From Prosthecobacter debontii (GTDB lineage Bacteria > Verrucomicrobiota > Verrucomicrobiia > Verrucomicrobiales > Akkermansiaceae), in the NCBI GenBank assembly GCA_945862245.1, contig CAMAXN010000018.1, positions 1-46,650 of the forward strand: a stretch of DNA of 46,650 nt. The letters are read 5' to 3'. Under the pieces are notes generated by a model. The model was not told the origin of the DNA. It worked only from the letters and a program-made list of their open reading frames with translations, and did not search any database. Shown in pieces: positions 32,019-39,966 of this stretch (its first letter is position 1; the number at the start of each line of letters is the position of its first letter). The translations under genes and the position numbers were made by a program.

Positions 32019-33180
32019 GTCAGATGCCATTCCGAAGCCGCCTTACGGCGACGCCCCGCTTCCGCAGGATTACCCGAATCCCATGGGCGCGGCAATCCCT
32101 TCCTTGCGAGAAAAGATCATCTCCGAGATTTCTAAGCGGGGCAGCATCTCATTTCCCGAATATCTATCCATCGCACTCTACGATCCGGAACTCGGCTACT
32201 ACGCGCGTAACAGCACCCAAGTCGGGCGCCGTGGTGATTTCTACACCAGCGTCAGCGTCGGTTCTCTGTTTGGAAGGTTGCTTGCGCAGCGTTTCCTTGG
32301 GTGGTGGGAGACAAACGGCCAACCAGCGGACTGGCGCATCCTCGAGATCGGGGCGCACGATGGAACACTCGCGGCGGATATTCTTTCGGAAATCCGCCAA
32401 CTCTCCCCGGATGCGTGGCAGGCACTTGAATACGCGATACCAGAACCGCTACCTCGCCTGCGCGGTCTCCAGAAAGCACGTTTAGAAAATCTGGCCTCTT
32501 GCCTACTCATTGCCGAGAGCTTCGAAGCGATCGCCGCGCACGCACTTCCGGGAATCGCGTTCGGAAACGAAATCCTCGATGCCCTGCCCTTCCATCTTAT
32601 CGAATTGAAAAATGACGTATGGAAAGAACTCCATGTCATCGCTGGTGAAAATGGAACGCTGGCACTGGAACCACGCGAAACATCCATCCAACTCGGCAAT
32701 TCTTTCCCCGAAGGCTACCGAACCGAAGTCAGGACAAATTTCCCAGACTTCCTGGCGAGTGTCACCACCTGCCTGACCGATGGACTACTGATGTTCGCAG
32801 ACTACGGCTTCGCCGCGCCGGAATACTACGATGTTTATCGTAGTTCAGGTACGCTCCGAACCTTCTCGTCACACAAAGCGGGTGAAGATCCCTTCGCCGC
32901 GCCGGGGGAAAAGGACATCACCGCCCACATCGATTTCACGGATTTTGCGAAAGCTGCCATCGCGCTCGGCTATTTCCCCAGCACCTTCTCAAGCCAAGGC
33001 AGCTACCTCACAAACCTTGCGAAAACATTGATCCTCAATGGCGGCGTGGATGACACGAAAACCATCGCCCAATTCCAAAGCCTCACCCACCCCGCCCATC
33101 TCGGCGCGAAATTTCACATCATCGAGCTGTCCCGCTCGGCGGAAATACCGCCGGAGGTCGCGCACCGGCTGGCGCTTTAA
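32017..33180 (+). CDS. SAM-dependent methyltransferase, MidA/NDUFAF7-like
   Basis: The 387-residue product belongs by pattern to the MidA/NDUFAF7 group (COG1565). It has ISFPEYLSIALYDPELGYYARNSTQVGRRGDFYTSVSVGSLFG near the N-terminus, the SAM motif RILEIGAHDGTLAADIL (about 108-123), FGNEILDALPFHLIEL and LMFADYGFAAPEYYD. In mitochondria the homologue methylates a complex I subunit; the bacterial substrate is not settled. The ATG at 32017 overlaps the divergent glycosyltransferase ATG in the sequence CATG; a downstream ATG at 32083 is the alternative start. Its TAA directly abuts the stop of the glutaredoxin gene. Confidence 0.9.
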   Translation: MSDAIPKPPYGDAPLPQDYPNPMGAAIPSLREKIISEISKRGSISFPEYLSIALYDPELGYYARNSTQVGRRGDFYTSVSVGSLFGRLLAQRFLGWWETNGQPADWRILEIGAHDGTLAADILSEIRQLSPDAWQALEYAIPEPLPRLRGLQKARLENLASCLLIAESFEAIAAHALPGIAFGNEILDALPFHLIELKNDVWKELHVIAGENGTLALEPRETSIQLGNSFPEGYRTEVRTNFPDFLASVTTCLTDGLLMFADYGFAAPEYYDVYRSSGTLRTFSSHKAGEDPFAAPGEKDITAHIDFTDFAKAAIALGYFPSTFSSQGSYLTNLAKTLILNGGVDDTKTIAQFQSLTHPAHLGAKFHIIELSRSAEIPPEVAHRLAL

Positions 33181-33552
33181 TCAATCAAAGAAACGAATCT
33201 TACCGGTGACGGGCAGCTTGCCGGCGGCCATCGCTGCGTGCTGCTCATCGGTGCAAGCGGAGTCGATCGGCGCGTCGGGCTGGATCTCGTTATCCTGCAC
33301 CACTCCGTTAGACAGCATCCATTTTTCCACTTCCTCACCGCTGATGTCGGGAAGCATAGTTCCATTGATCTCTACACAAGGAGAAAGCGACTGGCCGCTG
33401 CGCTGTTCCATCTCCCAGCGGAACGCGGGATTCTTGATGATATCCTTCTCCTCGAAGGGCAGGTCGTATTTCCGCATGATGGCGCGAACTCCTTCGCTCC
33501 ATCCGCAGAATGTTTTTAAATAGGCGGTGATCTTCGGCTGCGTGGTATCCAT
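33181..33552 (-). CDS. Glutaredoxin-family protein with CGWS active site
   Basis: The 123 residues start MDTTQPKITAYLKTFCGWSEGVRAIMRKYDLPFEEKDI, a thioredoxin-fold beta-alpha-beta start with Cys16-Gly-Trp-Ser19. It is a monothiol-type (CxxS) motif but not the CGFS of iron-sulfur glutaredoxins. GQSLSPCVEINGTMLPDISGEEVEKWM provides the cis-Pro region. About 45 extra C-terminal residues follow, with one Cys (DSACTDEQ). I chose the ATG at 33552; an upstream reading to 33672 overlaps the CorA-like gene. It follows that gene by 50 bp on the same strand. Confidence 0.85.
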   Translation of the reverse strand: MDTTQPKITAYLKTFCGWSEGVRAIMRKYDLPFEEKDIIKNPAFRWEMEQRSGQSLSPCVEINGTMLPDISGEEVEKWMLSNGVVQDNEIQPDAPIDSACTDEQHAAMAAGKLPVTGKIRFFD

Positions 33553-33602
33553 GTGGCGCGGAACATAGGGGTCGCGCAGTGTTTTGCAACCCACTTCCTC
33601 AT

Positions 33603-34331
33603 TCAGCGCCTTTCCTTCGCGACATACCAGAGCAGCCCACCGCCGACCATCAGTCCACCGAAAAAGATCCACCAGAACATGCCCTGCACGAAATCCGGTA
33701 TATCCACGTTCATTCCAAAAAGACCGCCGAAGGCGACCAGTGGCAGGAAAAAACCGGTAACTAGGTTGAGCTTGAAAAGGATGTTACCGAGGCGTTCTGC
33801 GGATTTCGTGTGTGCTTCGGCGGCTTCGGCTTGCCAGAAAAGCAGGGTCTCCCGCCCGTCCGATTGTAAAAGTTCTGCGGCGCGCTCGATTTCCCGCGCT
33901 CGGTCGCGGTAGGTTCGTATCTCGCGATCATCGGGTTCCTGATTCAGCACCTGCTCGAGCGCGACGACCATGTTCCGGCTACTACGCGTGAGCGGCCCGG
34001 CATGCTTGAGGACTCGGAATAGATCCTCCGCCTCGTCGGTCTGTTCGAGTATCTCTTCGTTCTCATCGATCGCCTTTGCGTAACGATCCAGCAAATCATT
34101 CAGCCCCTTCAACCCCTGACCATCCGGCTGGAACCAGCGCCCGTCGTGCCTCCGCCAGAAAAAGATCGCATCCCGCTCCGGGACGCCCGCCTTCGGCACC
34201 TCATGGATTACGAGCAATAATTCGTCTTGCCCCACCACACAGCGCTGGTGCCCCGGCCTGTCGCTGAGCTGTTCGAGAAGATCTCGCTCGATTGTGTAAT
34301 GCGTAGGCAAATTAATTTTCTCTTCCGTCAT
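33603..34331 (-). CDS. CorA-like magnesium/divalent cation transporter
   Basis: CorA-type proteins are pentameric cation channels. The 242-residue protein has an N-terminal cytoplasmic domain and long charged helices (AKAIDENEEILEQTDEAEDLF..., REIRTYRDRAREIERAAELL). Two C-terminal TM helices follow, the first ending in the signature FGMNVDIP (GMN). It is about 70 residues shorter than typical CorA at the N-terminus. The ATG at 34331 is preferred to an upstream alternative at 34361. It is divergent from the L,D-transpeptidase gene across 100 bp. Confidence 0.9.
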   Translation of the reverse strand: MTEEKINLPTHYTIERDLLEQLSDRPGHQRCVVGQDELLLVIHEVPKAGVPERDAIFFWRRHDGRWFQPDGQGLKGLNDLLDRYAKAIDENEEILEQTDEAEDLFRVLKHAGPLTRSSRNMVVALEQVLNQEPDDREIRTYRDRAREIERAAELLQSDGRETLLFWQAEAAEAHTKSAERLGNILFKLNLVTGFFLPLVAFGGLFGMNVDIPDFVQGMFWWIFFGGLMVGGGLLWYVAKERR

Positions 34332-34431
34332 CCGCCCTTCTTTTATCGGATCACACTCCACTCCGCAACCGCAGGAATACGATCTTGCGCCTTGATTCCC
34401 GATGATTTTCTATGACAATCCCTTCGGAAAT

Positions 34432-35037
34432 ATGAAATACTTTCACTTGTTCTGCGCATCTTTGCTTTTGTCCTCCTGTTTTAACTCCCTGCCGCCAGGC
34501 TCGGATTACATGGCTGGAGTGGGCCCTGTTCACCGTCCCACCTCCGGCGGTCCGCACCATCCCGCCCCCGCTATTCCAGACGACGTTTCCTACTGGGATG
34601 GCGACGGCGTTAACGGAAGCCCGTTGATTAAAATCAACCGCCGCGAACAGAAGGCTTACTTTTACAAATCTGGTATTCTGGTAGGAGTATCGAAAATTTC
34701 CTCGGGAAAAGAAGACTCCGGCACGCCTGCAGGAAGCTACAAAATCGCCGAGAAAAGTAAGGATCATAAATCCTCTCTCTACGGCGTGATCAAGGACAAG
34801 ACCACAGGTGAAACGGTGAACGACAGCGCCGATATCCGCGTGGACAAGCCAGCAGCAGGACAAGCTTTCTACAACGCTCCGATGCCTTACTTCATGCGTT
34901 TCAACGGCGCGGTCGGAATGCACACCGGCTACCTCCCCGGCTACGCGGCTTCCCACGGTTGCGTCCGTATGCCCCACCACATGGCGGGAAAGTTCTTCAA
35001 TAACGTAGAAGTCGGCACACTGGTGATTGTCGAGTGA
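34432..35037 (+). CDS. L,D-transpeptidase (YkuD) lipoprotein
   Basis: The 201-residue product has a lipoprotein signal MKYFHLFCASLLLSSC with lipobox LSSC (Cys16), a Pro-rich linker and a YkuD domain. The active site is H164-T-G and S174-H-G-C177-V-R179, the HGC(x)R motif with catalytic Cys177. Such enzymes make 3-3 crosslinks or attach lipoproteins to peptidoglycan. An upstream in-frame ATG at 34402 would hide the signal peptide. It lies in the same region as the pseudo-transpeptidase, so crosslinking capacity is at least present nearby; a functional link is inference. Confidence 0.93.
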   Translation: MKYFHLFCASLLLSSCFNSLPPGSDYMAGVGPVHRPTSGGPHHPAPAIPDDVSYWDGDGVNGSPLIKINRREQKAYFYKSGILVGVSKISSGKEDSGTPAGSYKIAEKSKDHKSSLYGVIKDKTTGETVNDSADIRVDKPAAGQAFYNAPMPYFMRFNGAVGMHTGYLPGYAASHGCVRMPHHMAGKFFNNVEVGTLVIVE

Positions 35038-35039
35038 GC

Positions 35040-35498
35040 TCAGCCTAAACGCTGATCGAAAAGAAACGGCCTCGGTGCGGAAAAAACAATTTTTCGGAAA
35101 TCCGGGTGTTTTACGTTGAGCATTAGTATGCGCTCTGCCGAGACGATCACGCTGGGAAGAAGAATTGCTACTTTTTCGCCGCGATGCACCCAGTCTGCAC
35201 CGAACTTCCGCGCCACCGATGGCGACAACACATCATCCGATCCCGCCGGTAAATCCTCTGGTAAAACCGATTCAATCATCTTCGCCGGAACTTCTGCCTC
35301 GATGACCACCCAGCGCAGATTCACCGCCGCACGCCCTGTGTGGACGAGAATTTCGAGAGCTGCTAGAGCCCGCGAATCCGTAAGGTAAGCGACAGGGATT
35401 CCCGGTGGATTCCAGCGCCCTCCCATTTTACGAGCGCCTTCGCCATCCATCGCGGAGGCCGCGCGATGACTTCCCACGATGCGGTAAAAATGGGACAT
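35040..35498 (-). CDS. RES-domain toxin
   Basis: RES toxins act on NAD, as shown for M. tuberculosis MbcT and other members. The 152-residue protein has the eponymous residues: Arg in GARKMGGRWNPPG, Tyr and Thr in VAYLTDSRALAALEIL with the conserved Glu, and a Ser in the VLSPSVARKFGADWV region. It is encoded directly after the Xre/MbcA-type antitoxin with a 1-nt gap, the usual antitoxin-toxin order. Confidence 0.92.
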   Translation of the reverse strand: MSHFYRIVGSHRAASAMDGEGARKMGGRWNPPGIPVAYLTDSRALAALEILVHTGRAAVNLRWVVIEAEVPAKMIESVLPEDLPAGSDDVLSPSVARKFGADWVHRGEKVAILLPSVIVSAERILMLNVKHPDFRKIVFSAPRPFLFDQRLG

Positions 35499-35499
35499 G

Positions 35500-35961
35500 T
35501 TAGTTCGGCACGCCGTTTTCGATACGCCAGATCAAAGCCTCCACCTCGCGCGCGCCGATCTCGGTATCCGCGTAGTCCAAAGGGGCTTCGCCGTTGAAGG
35601 CGATCGCTGGGCTGATCAGCCATTTCACCGCCGCCTCTTTCGATTGGAAAAAGGCCGCCACGCAGTGGAAAATCCGCGCATAGCGCACCAAACGATCCGA
35701 TTCCGAGCGATCCAGATGACCGCTTTTTTTTCGACGGTGCAAGGTAGCGCGAGACATTCCAAGCAGCCCGCCGAGTCTTTCCTCCGTGATCTGAAGCATT
35801 TCACGAAACGCATGGAACTCGGCGAAATCCAACCCGTCCCGAACCCTCTCTACCACATAAGCGGCTTCCGGTTCGCGGAGCACGCTACTTTCTTCCGTGC
35901 CTTCCATGGCGCGCTCAAGCATCCCTTTCATTTGCTCGCTCGCCTTTGCTTTGTATTTCAT
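35500..35961 (-). CDS. Xre/MbcA/ParS-family antitoxin
   Basis: The 153-residue protein has a helix-turn-helix near residues 52-80 (FREMLQITEERLGGLLGMSRATLHRRKKSG). A C-terminal toxin-binding domain typical of RES antitoxins follows, with SESDRLVRYARIFHCVAAFFQSKEAAVKWLISPAIAFNGEAPLDYA. It neutralises the downstream RES protein and probably represses the operon. The ATG at 35961 overlaps the first arm of an inverted repeat, a likely operator. Confidence 0.93.
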   Translation of the reverse strand: MKYKAKASEQMKGMLERAMEGTEESSVLREPEAAYVVERVRDGLDFAEFHAFREMLQITEERLGGLLGMSRATLHRRKKSGHLDRSESDRLVRYARIFHCVAAFFQSKEAAVKWLISPAIAFNGEAPLDYADTEIGAREVEALIWRIENGVPN

Positions 35962-35994
35962 TTGATATAAATTATTACTTCATAAGAATCAAAT
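35960..35994. promoter_or_regulatory. Candidate operator of the RES-Xre operon
   Basis: ATTTGAT (35960-35966) and ATCAAAT (35988-35994) form an inverted repeat with 21 bp of AT-rich DNA between them, at the antitoxin start codon. Autoregulation is usual for such operons, so this is a reasonable binding site, but no consensus is known to me. Confidence 0.4.
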
Positions 35995-35999
35995 CAAGC

Positions 36000-36043
36000 A
36001 TTTTTTCTCAAAAAAGAAGCCAGCCGATTTCGCGGCTGGCTTC
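36000..36043 (-). terminator. Intrinsic terminator of metK-ahcY
   Basis: Read on the minus strand, GAAGCCAGCC and GGCTGGCTTC (36043-36034 and 36025-36016) form a perfect 10-bp stem with an 8-nt loop, followed by TTTTTTGAG and another T-run. It begins 28 bp after the ahcY stop. Confidence 0.93.
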
Positions 36044-36070
36044 CGGGAGTTTCTTAGAAACGGGTTCGGC

Positions 36071-37483
36071 TTAATAACGATAGTGATCCGCTTTAAACGG
36101 ACCGTCCGCCGATAGGCCGATGTAGGCAGCCTGCTCGTCGGTGAGCCTGGTGAGTTTCGCACCGATCTTCGCCAAGTGGAGGCGCGCCACCTCTTCGTCG
36201 AGGTGCTTCGGTAGAACGGTAACTTGACCCGCCTTATACGTATCGCGGTTTTCCCAGAGGTCGATTTGCGCGAGCGTCTGGTTCGTAAAGCTGTTCGACA
36301 TCACGAAGGACGGGTGACCCGTTCCGCAGCCGAGGTTCACGAGGCGGCCTTCTGCCAACATGTAGATGCTGTTGCCGGCCGGGAAGGTGTATTTGTCCAC
36401 CTGAGGCTTGATATTCAGCTTCACCACGCCGGGAGCCTTGTTGAGCTTATCCATCTGGATCTCGTTGTCGAAGTGACCGATGTTACAAACGATCGCCTGG
36501 TCTTTCATCTTCGACATATGGTCGAGCGTGATGATGTCCTTATTGCCTGTGGTAGTGACATAGATATCACCCCAGCCGAGGGTGTCCTCGATAGTGAGAA
36601 CGCGGAAACCTTCCATCGCTGCCTGCAGCGCGCAGATCGGATCGACCTCAGTAACCACCACTTGTGCACCGGAACCGCGCAGCGCTTGAGCACAGCCTTT
36701 TCCGACATCACCGTATCCGAGGACAACGCCGACCTTGCCTGAAATCATAACGTCGGTGGCGCGTTTGATACCGTCGAGTAGCGATTCGCGGCAGCCGTAA
36801 AGGTTGTCGAATTTTGACTTCGTGACCGAGTCATTGACGTTGATCGCAGGGATGAGCAGCGTGCCAGCTTTCGCCATCTGATAGAGGCGGTGCACACCGG
36901 TCGTGGTTTCTTCGGAAACACCTTTCCAGTCTTTCACGATGGTATGGAAAATGCCGGGCTGCTTGACCTTGATATCCTTTAGAAGATCCTTGATGACCTG
37001 CTCCTCTTCGCTTTCGCCTGGGCTATCGATCCAGTTCGAACCGTTCTCCATCTCGTAGCCTTTGTGGATGAGCAAAGTTGCATCACCGCCGTCATCTACG
37101 ATGAGTTGCGGACCAAGGCCGTCCTGATTGACGAGCGCTTTCCATGTGCACCACCAATATTCCTCCAGTGTCTCACCTTTCCAGGCAAACACCGGAATCT
37201 CACGTGCAGCAATAGCCGCCGCCGCATGATCCTGGGTGGAGAAAATATTGCAGGAAACCCAGCGGACTTCGGCACCGAGATCGGTGAGCGTCTCGATGAG
37301 AACCGCCGTCTGAATCGTCATGTGCAGCGATCCCATGACGCGCACGCCTTGCAGCGGCTTGGTCTTGCCATACTTTTCCCGTGTCGCCATCAGGCCGGGC
37401 ATCTCGTGCTCGGCAATGTCGATTTCCTTACGTCCGAAATCGGCGAGGCCGATGTCCCTTACTTTGTAGTCTGTAAAACTCAT
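36071..37483 (-). CDS. ahcY: Adenosylhomocysteinase (SAH hydrolase)
   Basis: AhcY splits S-adenosylhomocysteine into adenosine and homocysteine, relieving product inhibition of methyltransferases. The 470 residues have the NAD-binding [27 protein letters not shown], the substrate region [26 protein letters not shown] and the C-terminal [11 protein letters not shown] that reaches the neighbouring subunit. The roughly 40-residue insertion around [28 protein letters not shown] is as in many bacterial forms. It follows metK by 21 bp and ends at a strong terminator, so metK-ahcY is a two-gene SAM-cycle operon. Confidence 0.98.
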   Translation of the reverse strand: MSFTDYKVRDIGLADFGRKEIDIAEHEMPGLMATREKYGKTKPLQGVRVMGSLHMTIQTAVLIETLTDLGAEVRWVSCNIFSTQDHAAAAIAAREIPVFAWKGETLEEYWWCTWKALVNQDGLGPQLIVDDGGDATLLIHKGYEMENGSNWIDSPGESEEEQVIKDLLKDIKVKQPGIFHTIVKDWKGVSEETTTGVHRLYQMAKAGTLLIPAINVNDSVTKSKFDNLYGCRESLLDGIKRATDVMISGKVGVVLGYGDVGKGCAQALRGSGAQVVVTEVDPICALQAAMEGFRVLTIEDTLGWGDIYVTTTGNKDIITLDHMSKMKDQAIVCNIGHFDNEIQMDKLNKAPGVVKLNIKPQVDKYTFPAGNSIYMLAEGRLVNLGCGTGHPSFVMSNSFTNQTLAQIDLWENRDTYKAGQVTVLPKHLDEEVARLHLAKIGAKLTRLTDEQAAYIGLSADGPFKADHYRY

Positions 37484-37504
37484 ATTATTATCTGTTAGAA
37501 ATGC

Positions 37505-38695
37505 TTATTTGTAGGCTTTTTTTAGTGCAGCGGCTTTGTCGGTTTTTTCCCACGTAAGATCCGCATCGTCTTTGCCGAAGTGGCCGTAGTTGGTGGTTTT
37601 CGAGTAGATGGGGCGCAGCAGTTTGAGCTGGCTGACGATGTCCGCAGGCTTGAAGGAGAAAACCTTGAGAACGGCGGAGAGAACCTTTGAGTCATCACCG
37701 GTGCCGAAGGTATCGACGTGCACGGAAAGCGGTTGCGGGTGACCGATGGCGTAGGCGAACTGCACCTCACACTTCGATGCGAGACCAGCTGCGACAACGT
37801 TTTTCGCAACCCAGCGGCCCATGTATGCGGCGGAGCGATCCACCTTGGACGGGTCTTTTCCGGAGAACGCGCCGCCACCATGGCGACCCATGCCGCCGTA
37901 GGTATCTACGATAATCTTGCGTCCGGTCAGGCCGCTATCGCCCTGCGGGCCACCGACGACGAATTTTCCGGTTGGGTTGATGAGGTATTCGGTGTCCTTG
38001 GTGAGGAGGTTTTTCGGAAGAACTTTTTTGATCACCTGCTCGATGCAGAATTTCTCGATCTCAGCGTGGGAAACATCCGCCGCGTGCTGGGTGGAAATGA
38101 CCACATTGACGATGCGGGTCGGCTTGCCGTTGGTGTATTCGACAGCCACTTGTGATTTCGCGTCGGGGCGCAGCCATTTGGCTAGTTTGCCAGCCTTGCG
38201 GATGCGGGTCAGTTCGCGACCGAGGCGGTGCGCGAACATGATCGGCGCGGGCATGAGCTCCGGCGTCTCGTCGCAGGCGTAGCCAAACATGATTCCTTGG
38301 TCACCGGCGCCTTGCTCTTTGTGCTTTTTACCATCGGCACCCTTGGCATCCACACCTTGCGCGATATCGGGGGATTGGGTGGTGAGGTAATTGTTGATGA
38401 AAATGCTGTCCGCGTGGAATACGTCGTCGCTGTTCACGTAACCGATGCCGCGCACCGCGTCGCGGATCACTTTTTCGATATTGATTACCGAGCCGATCGG
38501 CTTTTGGCCAATTTTCGGGATCGTGATCTCGCCGCCTACCACGACAATGTTACTTTTCACGAAAGTCTCGCAAGCCACGCGGCTTTTCGGGTCAATCGTA
38601 AGGCAGGCGTCGAGGATGGCGTCAGAGATCGTGTCCGCAACTTTGTCTGGATGGCCTTCGCCGACTGATTCTGATGAGAAAATGTAGGTGCTCAT
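37505..38695 (-). CDS. metK: S-adenosylmethionine synthetase
   Basis: MetK makes SAM from methionine and ATP. The 396-residue sequence has [23 protein letters not shown], the [12 protein letters not shown] hexapeptide region and [34 protein letters not shown], all diagnostic. The 55-bp spacer to the divergent SahR-like gene carries the promoter and a candidate operator. It is too short for a SAM riboswitch, so control is probably by the repressor. Confidence 0.98.
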   Translation of the reverse strand: MSTYIFSSESVGEGHPDKVADTISDAILDACLTIDPKSRVACETFVKSNIVVVGGEITIPKIGQKPIGSVINIEKVIRDAVRGIGYVNSDDVFHADSIFINNYLTTQSPDIAQGVDAKGADGKKHKEQGAGDQGIMFGYACDETPELMPAPIMFAHRLGRELTRIRKAGKLAKWLRPDAKSQVAVEYTNGKPTRIVNVVISTQHAADVSHAEIEKFCIEQVIKKVLPKNLLTKDTEYLINPTGKFVVGGPQGDSGLTGRKIIVDTYGGMGRHGGGAFSGKDPSKVDRSAAYMGRWVAKNVVAAGLASKCEVQFAYAIGHPQPLSVHVDTFGTGDDSKVLSAVLKVFSFKPADIVSQLKLLRPIYSKTTNYGHFGKDDADLTWEKTDKAAALKKAYK

Positions 38696-38716
38696 TTGTT
38701 TATTTTTTTCGTATCG

Positions 38717-38737
38717 TCAAATCTTGATGCGTTGATG
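38717..38737. promoter_or_regulatory. Candidate SahR-type operator
   Basis: TCAA (38717-38720), ATC, TTGA (38724-38727) form a short palindrome. TTGATG at 38724-38729 is repeated at 38732-38737, giving an 8-bp-phased direct repeat. The site lies just downstream of the candidate metK -10, so a bound protein would cover the transcription start. Confidence 0.5.
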
Positions 38738-38738
38738 T

Positions 38739-38767
38739 ATCATACCTCACATGCCGTCAACAATCAA
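38739..38767 (-). promoter_or_regulatory. Candidate promoter of metK-ahcY
   Basis: Read on the minus strand, TTGATT (38767-38762) and TATGAT (38744-38739) are 17 bp apart, good matches to sigma70-type -35 and -10 boxes. The -35 lies inside the first codons of the divergent regulator gene. Confidence 0.55.
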
Positions 38768-39668
38768 ATCACTGAAACTACTTTCCGACCCCACTCGGCT
38801 ACGAATTCTGTCCCTGCTCGCGCAGGATGCGCTCTCAGTCGCAGAGCTTCAGGAAATCCTCGGTATGGGTCAGAGCCGCATCTCCACCCAGCTTTCCCAG
38901 CTCAAGGCCGCAGGACTTGCAACCGATGAACGCAGCGGGAAAAACAACGTCTATTCCACCTCAATGCCCGCCGAACTCGCGACCCTAGCCAAACGCGCTG
39001 CCGAGGAAATTCCCGAGATCGCCGCCGACAACACCGCACTCCGCCACATCCTTTCCAAGCGCAAAGACTACGCCCGCGCCTACTTTGACGAGCTCGCCGG
39101 GCGCTTTGGAAAAGACTACGTCCCCGGCCGCTCCTGGAAAGCCCTCGCTGAAGCCCTTATAAAAACCATGAACTACCGCCATGTTGCCGATCTCGGTGCG
39201 GGCGAGGGAACGCTTTCCCAACTCCTCGCTCAGCGTGCGGAAAAGGTCATCGCCATCGACCTTTCCCCAAAAATGGTGGATTACGCGCAAAACCTCGCTG
39301 TGAAAAACGGACTCCCAAACCTCGAGTTTCGTATCGGTGATATTGAGCAGCCGCCGATCGACGACGCATCCATCGACCTCGCCATTCTCAGCCAAGCCCT
39401 ACACCACGCCGAAAACCCGCAGCGGGCGATCGATTCCGCGCACCGCATCCTCCGCCCCGGCGGGCGCCTCATCGTCCTAGATCTGCTCCAGCACAACTTC
39501 ACCGAGGCCCGTGAGCTTTACGCCGACCGCTGGCTTGGATTTTCCGAGAGCCAGATCGCTGCCATGATGGAAAAATCGGACTTCACCGGCATTGAAACCG
39601 GCATCGCCGACAAGGAGGAAACGCATCCAAAATTCCAGACCCTGCTCGCCGTAGGAAGTCGCCGCTAA
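38751..39668 (+). CDS. ArsR-type regulator with methyltransferase-like sensor domain (SahR-like)
   Basis: Residues 9-72 are an ArsR winged helix (KLLSDPTRLRILSLLAQDALSVAELQEILGMGQSRISTQLSQLKAAGLA). No Cys or His metal site is visible there. Residues about 105-305 are a class I methyltransferase fold with motif I VADLGAGEGTLSQLLAQ (Asp147-Gly153) and an acidic Asp170 after the second strand. In Proteobacteria, SahR has exactly this architecture: it represses metK, ahcY and other SAM-cycle genes and is released by SAH, which its methyltransferase-like domain binds. The gene is divergent from metK-ahcY, so the same control is likely. The ATG at 38751 gives 305 residues and no Shine-Dalgarno. Confidence 0.9.
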   Translation: MPSTIKSLKLLSDPTRLRILSLLAQDALSVAELQEILGMGQSRISTQLSQLKAAGLATDERSGKNNVYSTSMPAELATLAKRAAEEIPEIAADNTALRHILSKRKDYARAYFDELAGRFGKDYVPGRSWKALAEALIKTMNYRHVADLGAGEGTLSQLLAQRAEKVIAIDLSPKMVDYAQNLAVKNGLPNLEFRIGDIEQPPIDDASIDLAILSQALHHAENPQRAIDSAHRILRPGGRLIVLDLLQHNFTEARELYADRWLGFSESQIAAMMEKSDFTGIETGIADKEETHPKFQTLLAVGSRR

Positions 39669-39966
39669 ACAATTTTTACGAGAACGCAAAACCGCGTGGT
39701 CGTCACTTACCCCCTCGGATAATACAAACTATGCGTGGAATGAGAAGTGGGCACTGGTGTACTCGGGCAACAAGCTGCTTCGCAAGTTGCATTGCATATG
39801 AGCAACTCCGTTCATTTCAGGCATGCACATTCTATATACGAATACTTGTGCAGCGATCTAACTTATCACCAGACACCATTTCGTTTTGTGGACATTCAAC
39901 TGAATATCGATAACCAGCAGACTTCTCCTTTGCCATTTCCCGTATACTCCCTAAAGTAGCAGCAAC
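39669..39966. other. Intergenic region without a supported gene
   Basis: These 298 bp are more AT-rich than the flanking genes. A 60-codon plus-strand frame at 39731-39913 is rich in Cys, Arg and Ser, lacks a ribosome site and resembles no family, so I do not call it. A TATACT at 39943-39948 could be the -10 of the protease gene, but I find no good -35. No terminator for the SahR-like gene is evident. Confidence 0.5.

Noticed and set aside
34351..34980. 209-codon minus-strand frame opposite the L,D-transpeptidase gene.
   Set aside because: Shadow of a gene with lipobox and catalytic HGC motif on the plus strand.
38696..38750. SAM or SAH riboswitch before metK.
   Set aside because: The spacer is only 55 bp, has no pseudoknot-like structure, and is explained by promoter and operator elements.
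39731..39913. 60-codon plus-strand frame.
   Set aside because: Composition rich in Cys, Arg and Ser, no ribosome site, no known family and no context support.
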